From positions 66,100-130,099 of the forward strand of contig JAWKTX010000016.1 in assembly GCA_041398825.1 (NCBI GenBank): 64,000 nucleotides of DNA, in the 5' to 3' direction. This stretch comes from Planctomycetaceae bacterium. GTDB lineage: Bacteria > Planctomycetota > Planctomycetia > Planctomycetales > Planctomycetaceae. Below are positions 9,391 to 17,705 of this stretch, in pieces (the first letter of the stretch is position 1; each line of letters opens with the position of its first letter). Both the position numbers and the translations under genes were made by a program. The notes under the pieces were generated by a model. It was not told where the DNA came from and searched no databases. It saw nothing but the letters and a program-made list of their open reading frames with translations.

Positions 9391-10518
9391 CTATTCTGCC
9401 AGAGGCAGAACGACTGCGGCTTCCTGGCTGAGGATTTGAGGTCGTCGGGGCACTTGGGTTTGCCGTGCATTGGACGACAGCATCTTCTTTAAATCAATTC
9501 GAACATATGGCATTTCCGCCGCAGGTTTCCTGTGGCTGGCGTTTGCGACATACAAGACTCCGTCAGCCGGAATGAATAAGACATTGTGCAGATTAGACTG
9601 CATCGCCACCGGGCGACTCATCAACCACATCCCCAATTCTTCATCGATCAATCCGTGCTTCTCTTTGACCCGACGGCGCAATTCCTCCAGACGACTTCCT
9701 GCAGAAAGAACGACAGCATCGGGGATCCCTTCTCCCAGTCGTTCGTGCCCCTGACCAGGATCGATGAATTCGATACTTTCGGGAGTCGCCGCAACCCCTA
9801 CAGCCTGATTCGTTTCTCCATCTGCAAAAACATAGTAATACTCGCAAGTGCGTGGATTCTCTGTCCACAAATGTTTGACTTCATCCAGCGTTCGACATTC
9901 TTCCAGCGCGCGACGCATGAGCGTTGCCATAGGCACTCCGTCCCAGTTGCCTTCACCGCGGCCCCCCATTTCCCCCAGTGAAATCATCTCGGCATTCATG
10001 CCACTGACGCTTCCGGTGAATGCCGCGTAACCAACGTTTGCAAACGCAATTTGCCCCTTCGGTTCGATAATGAAAGTCGTGGCTGCGTCCTGCAGACCAA
10101 TAGTTGTCATGTAGTCAAGAACGCGACCGTGATACAGCTTTCCGTCTTTCGTTGCTGAACCAAAGACTGCAAATCCGGAACAGTGGAACATTTCAGGAAA
10201 GACATTCAGCGTTTCTGCCGTTTCGGCATCGATGTTCAACGCAGCAGCGATGGCTCGTGTTTCCATCTTGTGCCGTTCCGGAATAAACGGTGACAGTCGT
10301 TCATAGGCCGCCATGAGATCCTGACGAAACCAGTGCCCTGTGCGGATGACATGCGCCAGACCAAAGGTATAGAGAACTGATTCGATGCACCTTCGTGACT
10401 CATCGGGTAGTAGTAAACCGTGAGCTGTTCCAATTTCTTCGGGAGTGCCCCAGAGTGTTGCGACGCGCTGGCCTTCGATCCATTCGAGGCGACCATTCTT
10501 TACGGTACGCGGCGCCAT
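9391..10518 (-). CDS. C45 family autoproteolytic acyltransferase/hydrolase
   Basis: Member of the peptidase C45 (acyl-CoA:6-aminopenicillanic acid acyltransferase-like) Ntn-hydrolase family, 375 residues. The expected nucleophile is Cys113 in PEMFHCSGFAVFGSAT, followed by the family signature KLYHGRVLDY. The segment FANVGYAAFTGSVSGMNAEMISLGEMGG matches the next conserved core strand pair. By family knowledge the precursor self-cleaves before Cys113; the substrate cannot be deduced. The ATG at 10518 lies inside the 3' end of the upstream secreted-protein gene (19-base overlap), which suggests translational coupling. There is no clear signal peptide. Confidence 0.85.
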   Translation of the reverse strand: MAPRTVKNGRLEWIEGQRVATLWGTPEEIGTAHGLLLPDESRRCIESVLYTFGLAHVIRTGHWFRQDLMAAYERLSPFIPERHKMETRAIAAALNIDAETAETLNVFPEMFHCSGFAVFGSATKDGKLYHGRVLDYMTTIGLQDAATTFIIEPKGQIAFANVGYAAFTGSVSGMNAEMISLGEMGGRGEGNWDGVPMATLMRRALEECRTLDEVKHLWTENPRTCEYYYVFADGETNQAVGVAATPESIEFIDPGQGHERLGEGIPDAVVLSAGSRLEELRRRVKEKHGLIDEELGMWLMSRPVAMQSNLHNVLFIPADGVLYVANASHRKPAAEMPYVRIDLKKMLSSNARQTQVPRRPQILSQEAAVVLPLAE

Positions 10519-11390
10519 TGGAGGCGTGAGCAGACTCTGACCAGGCAGCAGGATTTCCCCGCTCGGCGTACTCCTCGAACGACTGTACGTTCCAGTTCGT
10601 CCCGTGAAATCTGCTGAACATCAAAATTGCCCCAGTTCTTCATATCAATCCTGGCAGGGGTTTCGATTTCAAAACGGGTGTCGATTTGAAGCGAAGCGTC
10701 CTTGTGTCGAATCAGTAGTCTGTTGGCCTGAGGTAAGGACACTTCGACACTGCCGCTGATCGTCCACGACTGTTGTTCTGCTGAATACTTCATGTCCGTA
10801 AAAGCCAGCATGCCGGCCACCAGAGAAGTCAGATCTGTGTTGGTGTCAGCAGCCATCCGAAGCATGGCCAACTGTGAATGCTCCGAAATGAGTCGAGAAA
10901 GACAACCCTCAGGAGATAGTTGATCCGCCTCACCAACGACACCCTGCCCAACAAACACACGCTTGTGCCTCGGTAGTATCAACGCAGTGACATCATCGCG
11001 TCGCCGAATGTGCAATGCATAGTCAGCGTGATCCAACGTCAGGTCGAAGCTGTGTGCATCCAGCTTCTTCAGGACGATGTCGATCTGCTGAGGCCTGTTA
11101 TCAATCTTTACCGAAGCCTGGATAGAAACCTGAAACTGTTGTTGTTGTCCGGCAGTGAATAGGGGTTTCAGACCAGCGACCAGCGATTCCAAATGGGTAC
11201 CTTCATCCGACGATGCAGTTTCGGCTCCTTTGACGACGCTTGTTTCAACGACACTTGTTTCAACAACGCTGCTTGCTGCGCCGAATGATTCCACCGCATA
11301 CAGGTGCGGCGTCAGGGTCCACATACCCAGCAAAGCTGCAGCAGCGTAAGTGGCTGCCCGAAAACAATCCATCACCAGCAAACTGACCAT
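10500..11390 (-). CDS. secreted hypothetical protein with short in-frame tandem repeat
   Basis: Unrecognised 296-residue protein. The N-terminus (DCFRAATYAAAALLGMWTLTPHLYA) looks like a signal peptide. It is followed by a Val-Val-Glu-Thr-Ser repeat coded by 15-base units at 11233-11277. The body alternates beta-strand-like patterns (IDIVLKKLDAHSFDLTLDH, YALHIRRRDDVTALIL, SWTISGSVEVSLP) and resembles outer-membrane lipid-carrier-like or DUF2092-like folds, but I cannot place it. Its last 19 bases overlap the C45 gene. The final 25 residues are Arg- and Cys-rich and may only reflect the overlap. Confidence 0.75.
   Translation of the reverse strand: MVSLLVMDCFRAATYAAAALLGMWTLTPHLYAVESFGAASSVVETSVVETSVVKGAETASSDEGTHLESLVAGLKPLFTAGQQQQFQVSIQASVKIDNRPQQIDIVLKKLDAHSFDLTLDHADYALHIRRRDDVTALILPRHKRVFVGQGVVGEADQLSPEGCLSRLISEHSQLAMLRMAADTNTDLTSLVAGMLAFTDMKYSAEQQSWTISGSVEVSLPQANRLLIRHKDASLQIDTRFEIETPARIDMKNWGNFDVQQISRDELERTVVRGVRRAGKSCCLVRVCSRLQWRRVP
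11233..11277. repeat. 15-base tandem repeat, three units, in frame
   Basis: Units acgacgcttgtttca (11233-11247), acgacacttgtttca (11248-11262) and a diverged third copy (11263-11277). They encode a pentapeptide repeat just after the signal peptide of the 10500-11390 product. Confidence 0.8.
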
Positions 11391-11694
11391 TGCCTACTCT
11401 CCTTCATTGAATATTGCGTCGAAGCAAGATCAGTAGCATATCCACCGTTTCAGTGAACATCCATGCTGCATAGTCTGGTAATTCCTCCGGAACGCCGATC
11501 GACAACCGGCCATCTGTACCCGCGATAATCAGAACAGACGGGCTGTCTTGCTGACACGGACTTTTGTACGCTGCGTCGTCTGCCAGACAAGATCCCGATC
11601 AGGTTTCAGCGGTCTTTGTTGTGATCCATGCCTTGTCCCTGGAACTTTGTTTGATCCTGCCCGATTCACCTGCCGTCGAATACTGCCGATACGA
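11391..11694. other. divergent intergenic region
   Basis: This lies between the minus-strand secreted-protein gene and the plus-strand methyltransferase gene, so it should hold divergent promoters. No operator, hairpin or RNA gene is recognisable. The upstream in-frame extension of the methyltransferase (from 11548) is Cys/Arg-rich and unlike the family, so I treat it as non-coding. Confidence 0.45.
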
Positions 11695-12354
11695 ATGACC
11701 AGAATCTTTACCAGGACGATCACTTTGCCCATCGAAGGGCATTCGATCACGATCAATATTCCTGCTCATCCCGATCAGATTCTGGAGCAGGCGGTTCAGG
11801 GAGAGGCGAATGGCGATCATCAAACCGATCCTTACTGGGGATTGCTTTGGGATGCCGCTCCCAGAACCGCTCGATGCATTTTGCGTCATGCGCAGGCCAA
11901 TGGATTCGCGCGTGGCCTGAAAACGGTGGAACTTGGGTGTGGCGTTGGCCTGGCGGGAATCGCCGGGTTACTGGCAGGATTGGATGTCACGTTAACGGAT
12001 CTGGTTCCATCGGCTGTGGAAATGGCGTGTGGAAATGCGGTGCTGAACGGTTTTTCTGACGCCCGTGGGCAGGCAGTCGACTGGCGCAATCCCCCGGATG
12101 AAACATACGATTTCATCGTTGCAAGCGATGTCCTGTACGATTCTGCCAACCATCGACCACTGCTGAATACGATTACGCGAATGCTGGCAGAAAACGGCGT
12201 CGTCTGGATTGGTGACGCTGGGCGGGCGAACTCCCCACTTTTCATTCATCTGGCAGAAGATGAAGGATGGAAAGTGTCCATTCTTGATGAAGACCAGAAT
12301 GAACTCCTGGCCCCAACGCATGTGCGGTTTCAATTGATCGTCCTTCGGCGTTAA
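11695..12354 (+). CDS. class I SAM-dependent methyltransferase (METTL21/lysine-methyltransferase-like)
   Basis: A 219-residue Rossmann-fold methyltransferase. Motif I is VELGCGVGLAGIAGLLAG, followed by TLTDLVPSAVEMA (acidic end of strand 2) and the motif DFIVASDVLYD. The last resembles the D-x-x-Y signature of the METTL21/Methyltransf_16 group of protein-lysine methyltransferases. The segment DPYWGLLWDAAPRTARCIL upstream of motif I also fits that group. I chose ATG 11695 because the family core begins shortly after it; there is no strong Shine-Dalgarno site. The substrate is unknown and a small-molecule substrate is possible. Confidence 0.82.
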   Translation: MTRIFTRTITLPIEGHSITINIPAHPDQILEQAVQGEANGDHQTDPYWGLLWDAAPRTARCILRHAQANGFARGLKTVELGCGVGLAGIAGLLAGLDVTLTDLVPSAVEMACGNAVLNGFSDARGQAVDWRNPPDETYDFIVASDVLYDSANHRPLLNTITRMLAENGVVWIGDAGRANSPLFIHLAEDEGWKVSILDEDQNELLAPTHVRFQLIVLRR

Positions 12355-12607
12355 TTGCAGGCAGACTGGCCGATGAATTCGATGGCGCTTCGTCACGCTG
12401 GGTTTCGCCCCGGAAACGTCGATCGGGCGACATATCGGTATTGAGCAATCGCCGTGGCGTCCCTAAAAAGCGTCGGAATGGTTCGTTGGACGAACAAGCA
12501 GATTTGGAGCTGATGTCTGTCAATTGCACCTGAGTGCACTTGAGCAGCATGAACGAGATTGACAAACCTCTGTCAACCGGAGTCTCTTCGAAGGAGCGGA
12601 GTGGGTT

Positions 12608-13195
12608 ATGTCGGGTGCCGGGACATTCGATTTTTGCGCGGCCATGGAACGACTGTGCATTGATATCTGCAGTCGGCATGCGGAATTCCTCCACGTCCGC
12701 ATGTCGGAAGTGGTCGTTACATTCGCACAGACTCGATCGAGTGTCGACTGGGGTATGCAGGCAAAATTGACACCGCTTCGGTTTGAAGGTGGCCGACGAA
12801 CCGAACGCCGCAACGGCAGAGTGTGGACGATTCATCCCATTCGCCACAACGGAAAAGAGGCGCTCTATGTGCTCACTTTCTATCTGCCCCGTTTTCTGAA
12901 CTTGTCATTCGATGAAAAGATCATCACAGTCTTCCACGAACTTTATCACATCAGTCCCCTGTTTGATGGCGACATCCGACGGTTCAAAGGGGCGTGTTAC
13001 ATGCACAGCGGAAGTCAGAAAGCCTACGACAAGCAGATGGCGGTCTTTGCAAAAGAGTACCTGGCTTCACGACCAGATCGTTCACTGTATACATTCCTGA
13101 ATCATGACTTCATCAACCTGCAGAAGTCATTCGGAGCCGTTGTCGGGCTGCGAATCCAAACGCCTCGTCTTGTCGAAGTTCGTGATGCCGCGTGA
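12608..13195 (+). CDS. putative zinc metallopeptidase-like protein (HExxH)
   Basis: A 195-residue protein with HELYH at residues 110-114 in VFHELYHISPLFDGDIRRF. This matches the layout of phage-type putative metallopeptidases, in which a beta-rich first half (VLTFYLPRFLNLSFDEKI) precedes the HExxH helix. There is no signal peptide, so it is probably cytoplasmic. A GGAG site 6 bases before the ATG supports the start. The third metal ligand cannot be assigned by eye. It is followed after 76 bases by the flavin reductase gene on the same strand. Proteolytic activity is inferred from the motif only. Confidence 0.75.
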   Translation: MSGAGTFDFCAAMERLCIDICSRHAEFLHVRMSEVVVTFAQTRSSVDWGMQAKLTPLRFEGGRRTERRNGRVWTIHPIRHNGKEALYVLTFYLPRFLNLSFDEKIITVFHELYHISPLFDGDIRRFKGACYMHSGSQKAYDKQMAVFAKEYLASRPDRSLYTFLNHDFINLQKSFGAVVGLRIQTPRLVEVRDAA

Positions 13196-13271
13196 ATCGC
13201 CGAGCTTATTCAGATGAAACCGCGGGCAGCAAACTCACCCGGCAGGACAAGAAACCAGAAGCAGGTGTTTC

Positions 13272-13886
13272 ATGGAAATCGATATCGCATCCACCCGAGC
13301 TTCGATTGTGTACCAGCATCTGACGCGCATCATTGCTCCGCGGCCTATCGCCTGGGTCTCAACGCGATCTAAAGACGGGCTCTCCAACATCGCGCCGTTT
13401 AGTTTTTTTGCCGGCGTCGGATCTCGTCCAGCGACTCTCCTGTTCTGTCCCGCCAACAGACTCGATGGAAGCCCCAAGGATACTCTTCGCAATATCCGCG
13501 AAACGGGTGAATTCGTTGTAAATGTTGTCACGGAAGAACTTGCCGTACTGATGAATGAATCCGCAGCGGACCTGCCCGAATCCGAATCGGAATTTGCGGC
13601 CTGTGATATACCTGAAACGGCTTCCAAAACGGTCAAAGCCCCCACAGTGGCCATCAGTCCGGCAAGCATCGAATGCAGTCTCCTGCAGGAGCACGCGATT
13701 GGAAGCGGCCCTGGTGGTGCCAATATTGTTGTGGGCAGCATCCAGCACATCTCGATCGCAGACCATGTCCTGGACGAATCCGGCTTCGCCGATGTCCGAA
13801 AGTTACACCTGATCGGCCGCATGGGAGGCAACTTTTACTCCCGCACATCCGACATCTATGAGCTTGAACGCCCTCGCCAGGCGTAA
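13272..13886 (+). CDS. flavin reductase family protein (FMN-binding split barrel)
   Basis: A 204-residue protein of the flavin reductase-like/DIM6-NTAB family. Characteristic segments are IIAPRPIAWVSTRSKDG, SNIAPFSFFAGVGSRPATL, DTLRNIRETGEFVVNVV and a C-terminal HLIGRMGGNFYSRTSD. Members bind FMN in a split-barrel dimer and often reduce flavin for a partner oxygenase or act as small oxidoreductases. No partner oxygenase is visible nearby, so the physiological role is open. The ATG at 13272 has a modest AGG site 7-9 bases upstream. Confidence 0.9.
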   Translation: MEIDIASTRASIVYQHLTRIIAPRPIAWVSTRSKDGLSNIAPFSFFAGVGSRPATLLFCPANRLDGSPKDTLRNIRETGEFVVNVVTEELAVLMNESAADLPESESEFAACDIPETASKTVKAPTVAISPASIECSLLQEHAIGSGPGGANIVVGSIQHISIADHVLDESGFADVRKLHLIGRMGGNFYSRTSDIYELERPRQA

Positions 13887-14238
13887 GCCGCTCCCGCATC
13901 CGCACTTCAGAACCACACGGTCCAGCGCCACGATAACCCGGCGCATGCAGTCGAGTGTGTCTGGCTCTCACGGTTCAACATCTCTGAAGGATTCTCCCGG
14001 GAAACTGCGAGTGCGCTGCCACGGTAATCGAGTCGACCTGCAAGACCAGTTCTGGAGAAAATCCGCCGAAAGAAGTAGTCGTCAACTTTTCGCCATTTCG
14101 CTCCACAGTCACGGTAGAAGAATTGATAACCTGCCTGAATGGTCGGGAGCCCCCGGATCAGCGTCTCTTGCAGTTTCGTCGCCTCCCGCACCCCGATGGA
14201 TCCGGGACATCGCTACATCTGGCATGAGGAGAACATCG
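13887..14238. other. intergenic region without supported gene
   Basis: The open frame from 13858 crosses this stretch, but its residues are Arg/Ser/Pro-rich with no family resemblance, and it overlaps the flavin reductase end. A far better start with a ribosome-binding site lies at 14239. I see no RNA gene or repeat here. Confidence 0.5.
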
Positions 14239-14697
14239 ATGCAACAGAATCCTGAGAGTCAGTATGTAACCGAACAACTGGCTAACCGTACTCGACTGGT
14301 TTACCTGCTGGTAGGAGACCTTCGTGATCTCCTTGGCGAGCAACTGGATTGTTCAGAGCGGAAGTGGATCTCGGCGATTCTTGACGCACTCGTTGAGTCG
14401 CTTCATTCATTACATGAGCTGAAGGCTCGTGGCGGCTATATGCAGGAGGTCATCGATGAGCGACCCTGCTGGGCAAATCGAGTGCGTCATCTTCAGGACG
14501 AATATCGACGGCTCTACAGCCAGCTGCAGAATCTGCAGTGCATGATTGGTGTCTGTTCTGACGAACAATTCGGTCAGAGGGTGGAATCCATTCAGCGTGA
14601 ACTGCGGGACTGGATGATGTGGTTCGTTTCCCACGAGCGACACGAATCACGGTTGCTGCAAACCGCTTTTTTGATCGATGTGGGTGGCGGCGACTGA
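14239..14697 (+). CDS. hypothetical helical cytoplasmic protein
   Basis: Not recognised. This 152-residue, almost entirely helical protein has no signal peptide or membrane segment. Its Trp- and His-containing C-terminal helix ends in HERHESRLLQTAFLIDVGGGD, and the final DVGGGD tail resembles a conserved ending I associate with planctomycete hypothetical proteins (recollection, not a search). The start at 14239 is chosen because GAGGAGA lies 6 bases upstream, the best ribosome-binding site in this part of the window. The scattered His residues raise the possibility of metal binding, but the full hemerythrin pattern is not visible. Confidence 0.72.
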   Translation: MQQNPESQYVTEQLANRTRLVYLLVGDLRDLLGEQLDCSERKWISAILDALVESLHSLHELKARGGYMQEVIDERPCWANRVRHLQDEYRRLYSQLQNLQCMIGVCSDEQFGQRVESIQRELRDWMMWFVSHERHESRLLQTAFLIDVGGGD

Positions 14698-14786
14698 CGA
14701 AACCTGTTTCTCACTGCTTACAACCGCATTGACCCCGGTCCTCCGTAATGTTTCGACAGGATGCAGAGCGGCTGGGCTGACCAGAT

Positions 14787-14884
14787 AGCCTGTTGAAAAA
14801 CGGGGCTGGCTCGACCAGGAGACATTTAAACACGATCGCTGACAGTCGTCCTGCGCACCTGTCCTGATTTTCCAACGGACAGCT
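14787..14884. repeat. dispersed imperfect palindrome, copy A
   Basis: Begins agcctgttgaaaaacggggc and ends gattttccaacggacagct. The two arms are imperfect inverted repeats around a centre near 14835. It is about 98 bases long and lies between two convergent genes. Copies B (61376-61473) and C (58744-58830) share the arms and the caggagac core. Confidence 0.85.
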
Positions 14885-14887
14885 AAG

Positions 14888-16660
14888 CTAACTGCCGGCA
14901 GATTGCCGCCGGTCCGAATATCGCCGGGCCTGCTGCTGGATGCTTCGGAACTCTGCCGCCAGTCTGGCGGATTCGGAAGTCGGAAGACCCAATGGCAAAT
15001 CGCTGAGGCCAACCCCCATAAGATGCAGTGCAATGAGCCACTCCCGTCGATCGCTGCGAGAATTCAGAAGCGAGGTCGGAGAATTTTCAATCAGTGCCTG
15101 AATCCTTGGTATCACACCCGCAGCTTCCGGGCCAAGACGCTTGCAGGCTTCACGAATGCCACTCAGGACCTGACGGCGTGCATGCCAGGGCATCTCGAGA
15201 GATTGATCCAGCAACGCCATCAGTTGCGGAACTGCATCGGGTCCCAGATCTGCCATCCGTTCAACAAATGGTGCTGCTTCTGTGACCTCCAGTGCCTGCC
15301 GCCAGATCAACTGTTCATTCTCCGTTGGTTCCGCGAAGGTACCGTCCTTCAGACGAACAAGCGAACTGATATACCAGGCTTTTGCACCCGGGTCTCTGGA
15401 ATTCAGATATCTTTGTACAAGCCCGGCTCGCAGCGGCGTCAAATCTGCTTTACCAGACAGTGCAACGCGCAAGGCGTGGGCAGGATCGGCGATCCGATCG
15501 TCTGACAGGATGCGATCGATCAAATGAAACTGGTTGTGATCGGCCGTGTACCGAAATTGCTGCAGCCACATCGGAGCAATCAAAAGCTCGGATTCCGTTG
15601 CAACGGGATTATTGAGCACATCAGTCAATGCCCGCTCTGCTTCGGCAATCATGTGAGGTTGAGGCGTCGGTTGTGGAATACTGACGGTGCGCAAAAGCTC
15701 CACCGCACTATCGAATTGGTAATAGCGAGCCTGGTTGGAGACTTTGGAACGACCAACGGTGAATTCGGCGGATGCAAATCCATTTGCAGAACTACCGACA
15801 TCAAACCCGAACCAGAAGAGACGTCCCGGGATCGAATGACGGACCAGAGACGATCGTGCAACGACGTCTCCATTTCGATTTCGAACTTCGATACGTTCCA
15901 CCTGTGGCTGTGCCTTGCCCTGAAGCCGTTCGTACTTGATCGTCCAGTCAATCGCGTCAACATCCATCGGCGTGGTGCGTCGAATTTCCTCTCCCCGTGA
16001 AATCCGCAACGCCCACTCGGACTGAATTGAGCGGTCCGCTTCCTGCATCGAAGCCCGACTATGAAACTGGCGATCCTGTTGCAGCCTTGCAAACTTCTGC
16101 AGGATTGACTGCGGTTCCACTGGAACAACAAGAGTACCCGGATTTCCCCCGCCTTTTCGAAACGTGGCCGAACCCTCTTCGCAAACTCGTGTAACGCTGG
16201 TGACCCCCGGTGTGTCCAGCAGGGCTGCGCACAGGAAGTCACATTCAATAGCCTTGTCACGTGCAGATTTTTGCTGCTTCCACTCGAGAAGAACGTTCCC
16301 CCCAATCGTTAATTTTTGGGTAGGAATGATCTCCGGTCGCGCCGCCTGAATGAACTTGTTCTGCTCGATTGATCGCAAAGGCCACATCACCGTTGCACTC
16401 AGTCCCAGCGTTATCATGAACGCCAATAGGTTGGCAGTCATCTCCGACCGAATGGGCAAAGAAAGTCGAACAAGAAACGTGGCAAGCAGGTAAACAAACA
16501 CCGTCGGAATCACGGCAAGAACTAAACCCGGGATAACCATCAGGAACAAGCCGAGAACGACCAGAGATGGCATGGCCATGACCATGGCTGTGACCAATCC
16601 CAGGGGAATTAGTATCCAGACCAGCACATGACACCGAACACATTCAGGGAGGAATTTCAT
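14888..16660 (-). CDS. membrane protein with C-terminal HEAT-like region
   Basis: A 590-residue protein. Hydrophobic segments lie at about residues 10-30, 32-70 and 77-97, giving three or four transmembrane helices at the N-terminus. A mixed alpha/beta middle domain follows (about 100-310), then a helical C-terminal part with HEAT-like spacing (for example MADLGPDAVPQLMALLDQ and KRLGPEAAGVIPRIQALI). The family is not recognised. I prefer ATG 16660 (GGA site 6 bases upstream) over the TTG at 16684. The C-terminal domain is probably a protein-interaction scaffold; no enzyme motif is visible. Confidence 0.75.
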   Translation of the reverse strand: MKFLPECVRCHVLVWILIPLGLVTAMVMAMPSLVVLGLFLMVIPGLVLAVIPTVFVYLLATFLVRLSLPIRSEMTANLLAFMITLGLSATVMWPLRSIEQNKFIQAARPEIIPTQKLTIGGNVLLEWKQQKSARDKAIECDFLCAALLDTPGVTSVTRVCEEGSATFRKGGGNPGTLVVPVEPQSILQKFARLQQDRQFHSRASMQEADRSIQSEWALRISRGEEIRRTTPMDVDAIDWTIKYERLQGKAQPQVERIEVRNRNGDVVARSSLVRHSIPGRLFWFGFDVGSSANGFASAEFTVGRSKVSNQARYYQFDSAVELLRTVSIPQPTPQPHMIAEAERALTDVLNNPVATESELLIAPMWLQQFRYTADHNQFHLIDRILSDDRIADPAHALRVALSGKADLTPLRAGLVQRYLNSRDPGAKAWYISSLVRLKDGTFAEPTENEQLIWRQALEVTEAAPFVERMADLGPDAVPQLMALLDQSLEMPWHARRQVLSGIREACKRLGPEAAGVIPRIQALIENSPTSLLNSRSDRREWLIALHLMGVGLSDLPLGLPTSESARLAAEFRSIQQQARRYSDRRQSAGS

Positions 16661-17109
16661 CAGGATTCCGCGACGCAGGAGCAAGAGACTGAACGACTCA
16701 TGAGTGTGGATCGAAGCAAAACAGACACCCTTAGAGTAGTTCAGCCTGCGTGTATCAAAGCTCGCTTTTGGTGGAACGCGAATGATTGACTGGATGGGTT
16801 GGAGTGATCGGACCGGCCTTTTGGATTGATGTTGTTCAGCGAGTAACTTTGAAGAGGGATCTCCCCAGATCGGTCACTTGCCTGAATAACCGTTGCCCCG
16901 TCGACCGTCGGCGATCCAACACTGCGTCGATCCAACACTGCGTCGATCCAGCACTGCGGCGTTCCGGTGATGCCAATCGAAAAGCCAGCGTTTTCGGCGA
17001 AAGTCGCATCGAAATCCGGAAATCGCGGACGGATCCCATACGCTGAACCTCGGTTCTAAAGCAGGACAACGACCTTGCTTGTCTGCCCCACGTGCGATAG
17101 GCTGCAGAA
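16661..17109. other. divergent intergenic region upstream of the export island
   Basis: About 450 bases without a supported gene, separating the minus-strand membrane protein from the first gene of the export island. The promoter and any metal-responsive operator of the island should be here, but I cannot point to a clear MerR-, CsoR- or CopY-type site. It contains a 16-base tandem repeat at 16913-16960. Confidence 0.5.
16913..16960. repeat. 16-base tandem repeat, three units
   Basis: gatccaacactgcgtc at 16913-16928 and again at 16929-16944, then gatccagcactgcggc at 16945-16960. The units are non-coding and lie about 150 bases upstream of the first export-island gene. Confidence 0.9.
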
Positions 17110-17511
17110 ATGGGAAGATTTCTGCTCGCATTCACGCTCACCACCAGCCTGCTGCTGTGCCCGTTCCGTTGCATGTCCTGCGACTCGGATGCATTGCAGA
17201 AAGGTGATGTTGTGCGTTCGGTGTGTCCCTGCTGCCACCGAGACAAAGATTGCGACGATTCCCCGCTAAAGAGCGATGATCCAGACAATAACTGTTCCTG
17301 CCCGAACTGTATCTGCGAAGGTGCAACGCTTCCGGATGGCCCCAGGGTGGCAGCAGTTGATTTCCAGTTGGCTTTGGCTCACTGGTTTATTCAACAGGAT
17401 GCCGACGCGAATTGTAGGATTGACTGCCGCTCGACTGCTCCGGCGAATCCACCGCCACGTTTGGTCTGTGGCCACATTGCGCGCGCTGCTTTCCAGGTCT
17501 GGCTGATTTAA
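17110..17511 (+). CDS. secreted Cys-rich hypothetical protein
   Basis: No named family recognised. This 133-residue product has a signal peptide (MGRFLLAFTLTTSLLLCPF) and at least 14 Cys residues. They include the clusters SVCPCCHRDKDCDD and CSCPNCICEGA, and the tail carries RLVCGH and ends FQVWLI. The Cys pattern suggests a periplasmic or surface metal-binding protein. It precedes the FtsX-type permease by about 195 bases and is co-directional with the whole export island. A second protein with similar design (signal peptide, CCC/CHC clusters, C-terminal Cys and a QVI ending) precedes the Cus-like adaptor at 24743. Metal binding is an inference from composition and context. Confidence 0.75.
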   Translation: MGRFLLAFTLTTSLLLCPFRCMSCDSDALQKGDVVRSVCPCCHRDKDCDDSPLKSDDPDNNCSCPNCICEGATLPDGPRVAAVDFQLALAHWFIQQDADANCRIDCRSTAPANPPPRLVCGHIARAAFQVWLI

Positions 17512-17705
17512 CCTTGCTGCGGCCCTCTTTTCTTCCGCCGCCTTCCCAAACCTGTGTGACTCAATACGCCTGAATGGCGTGCGGATTTCGCATTCACCAT
17601 TCGCGACAGAATTCCCTCCGTAAGGCTCAGCGCATTTGTGCTTGCGCCCGGTTATTTGATGTCGAGAATGATCTCATACCTGCCCTGAACCAGACACGAC
17701 CGCAG

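Noticed and set aside
13858..14238. N-terminal extension of the helical hypothetical protein back to 13858
   Set aside because: It overlaps the flavin reductase gene and is low-complexity, and a strong ribosome-binding site marks ATG 14239.
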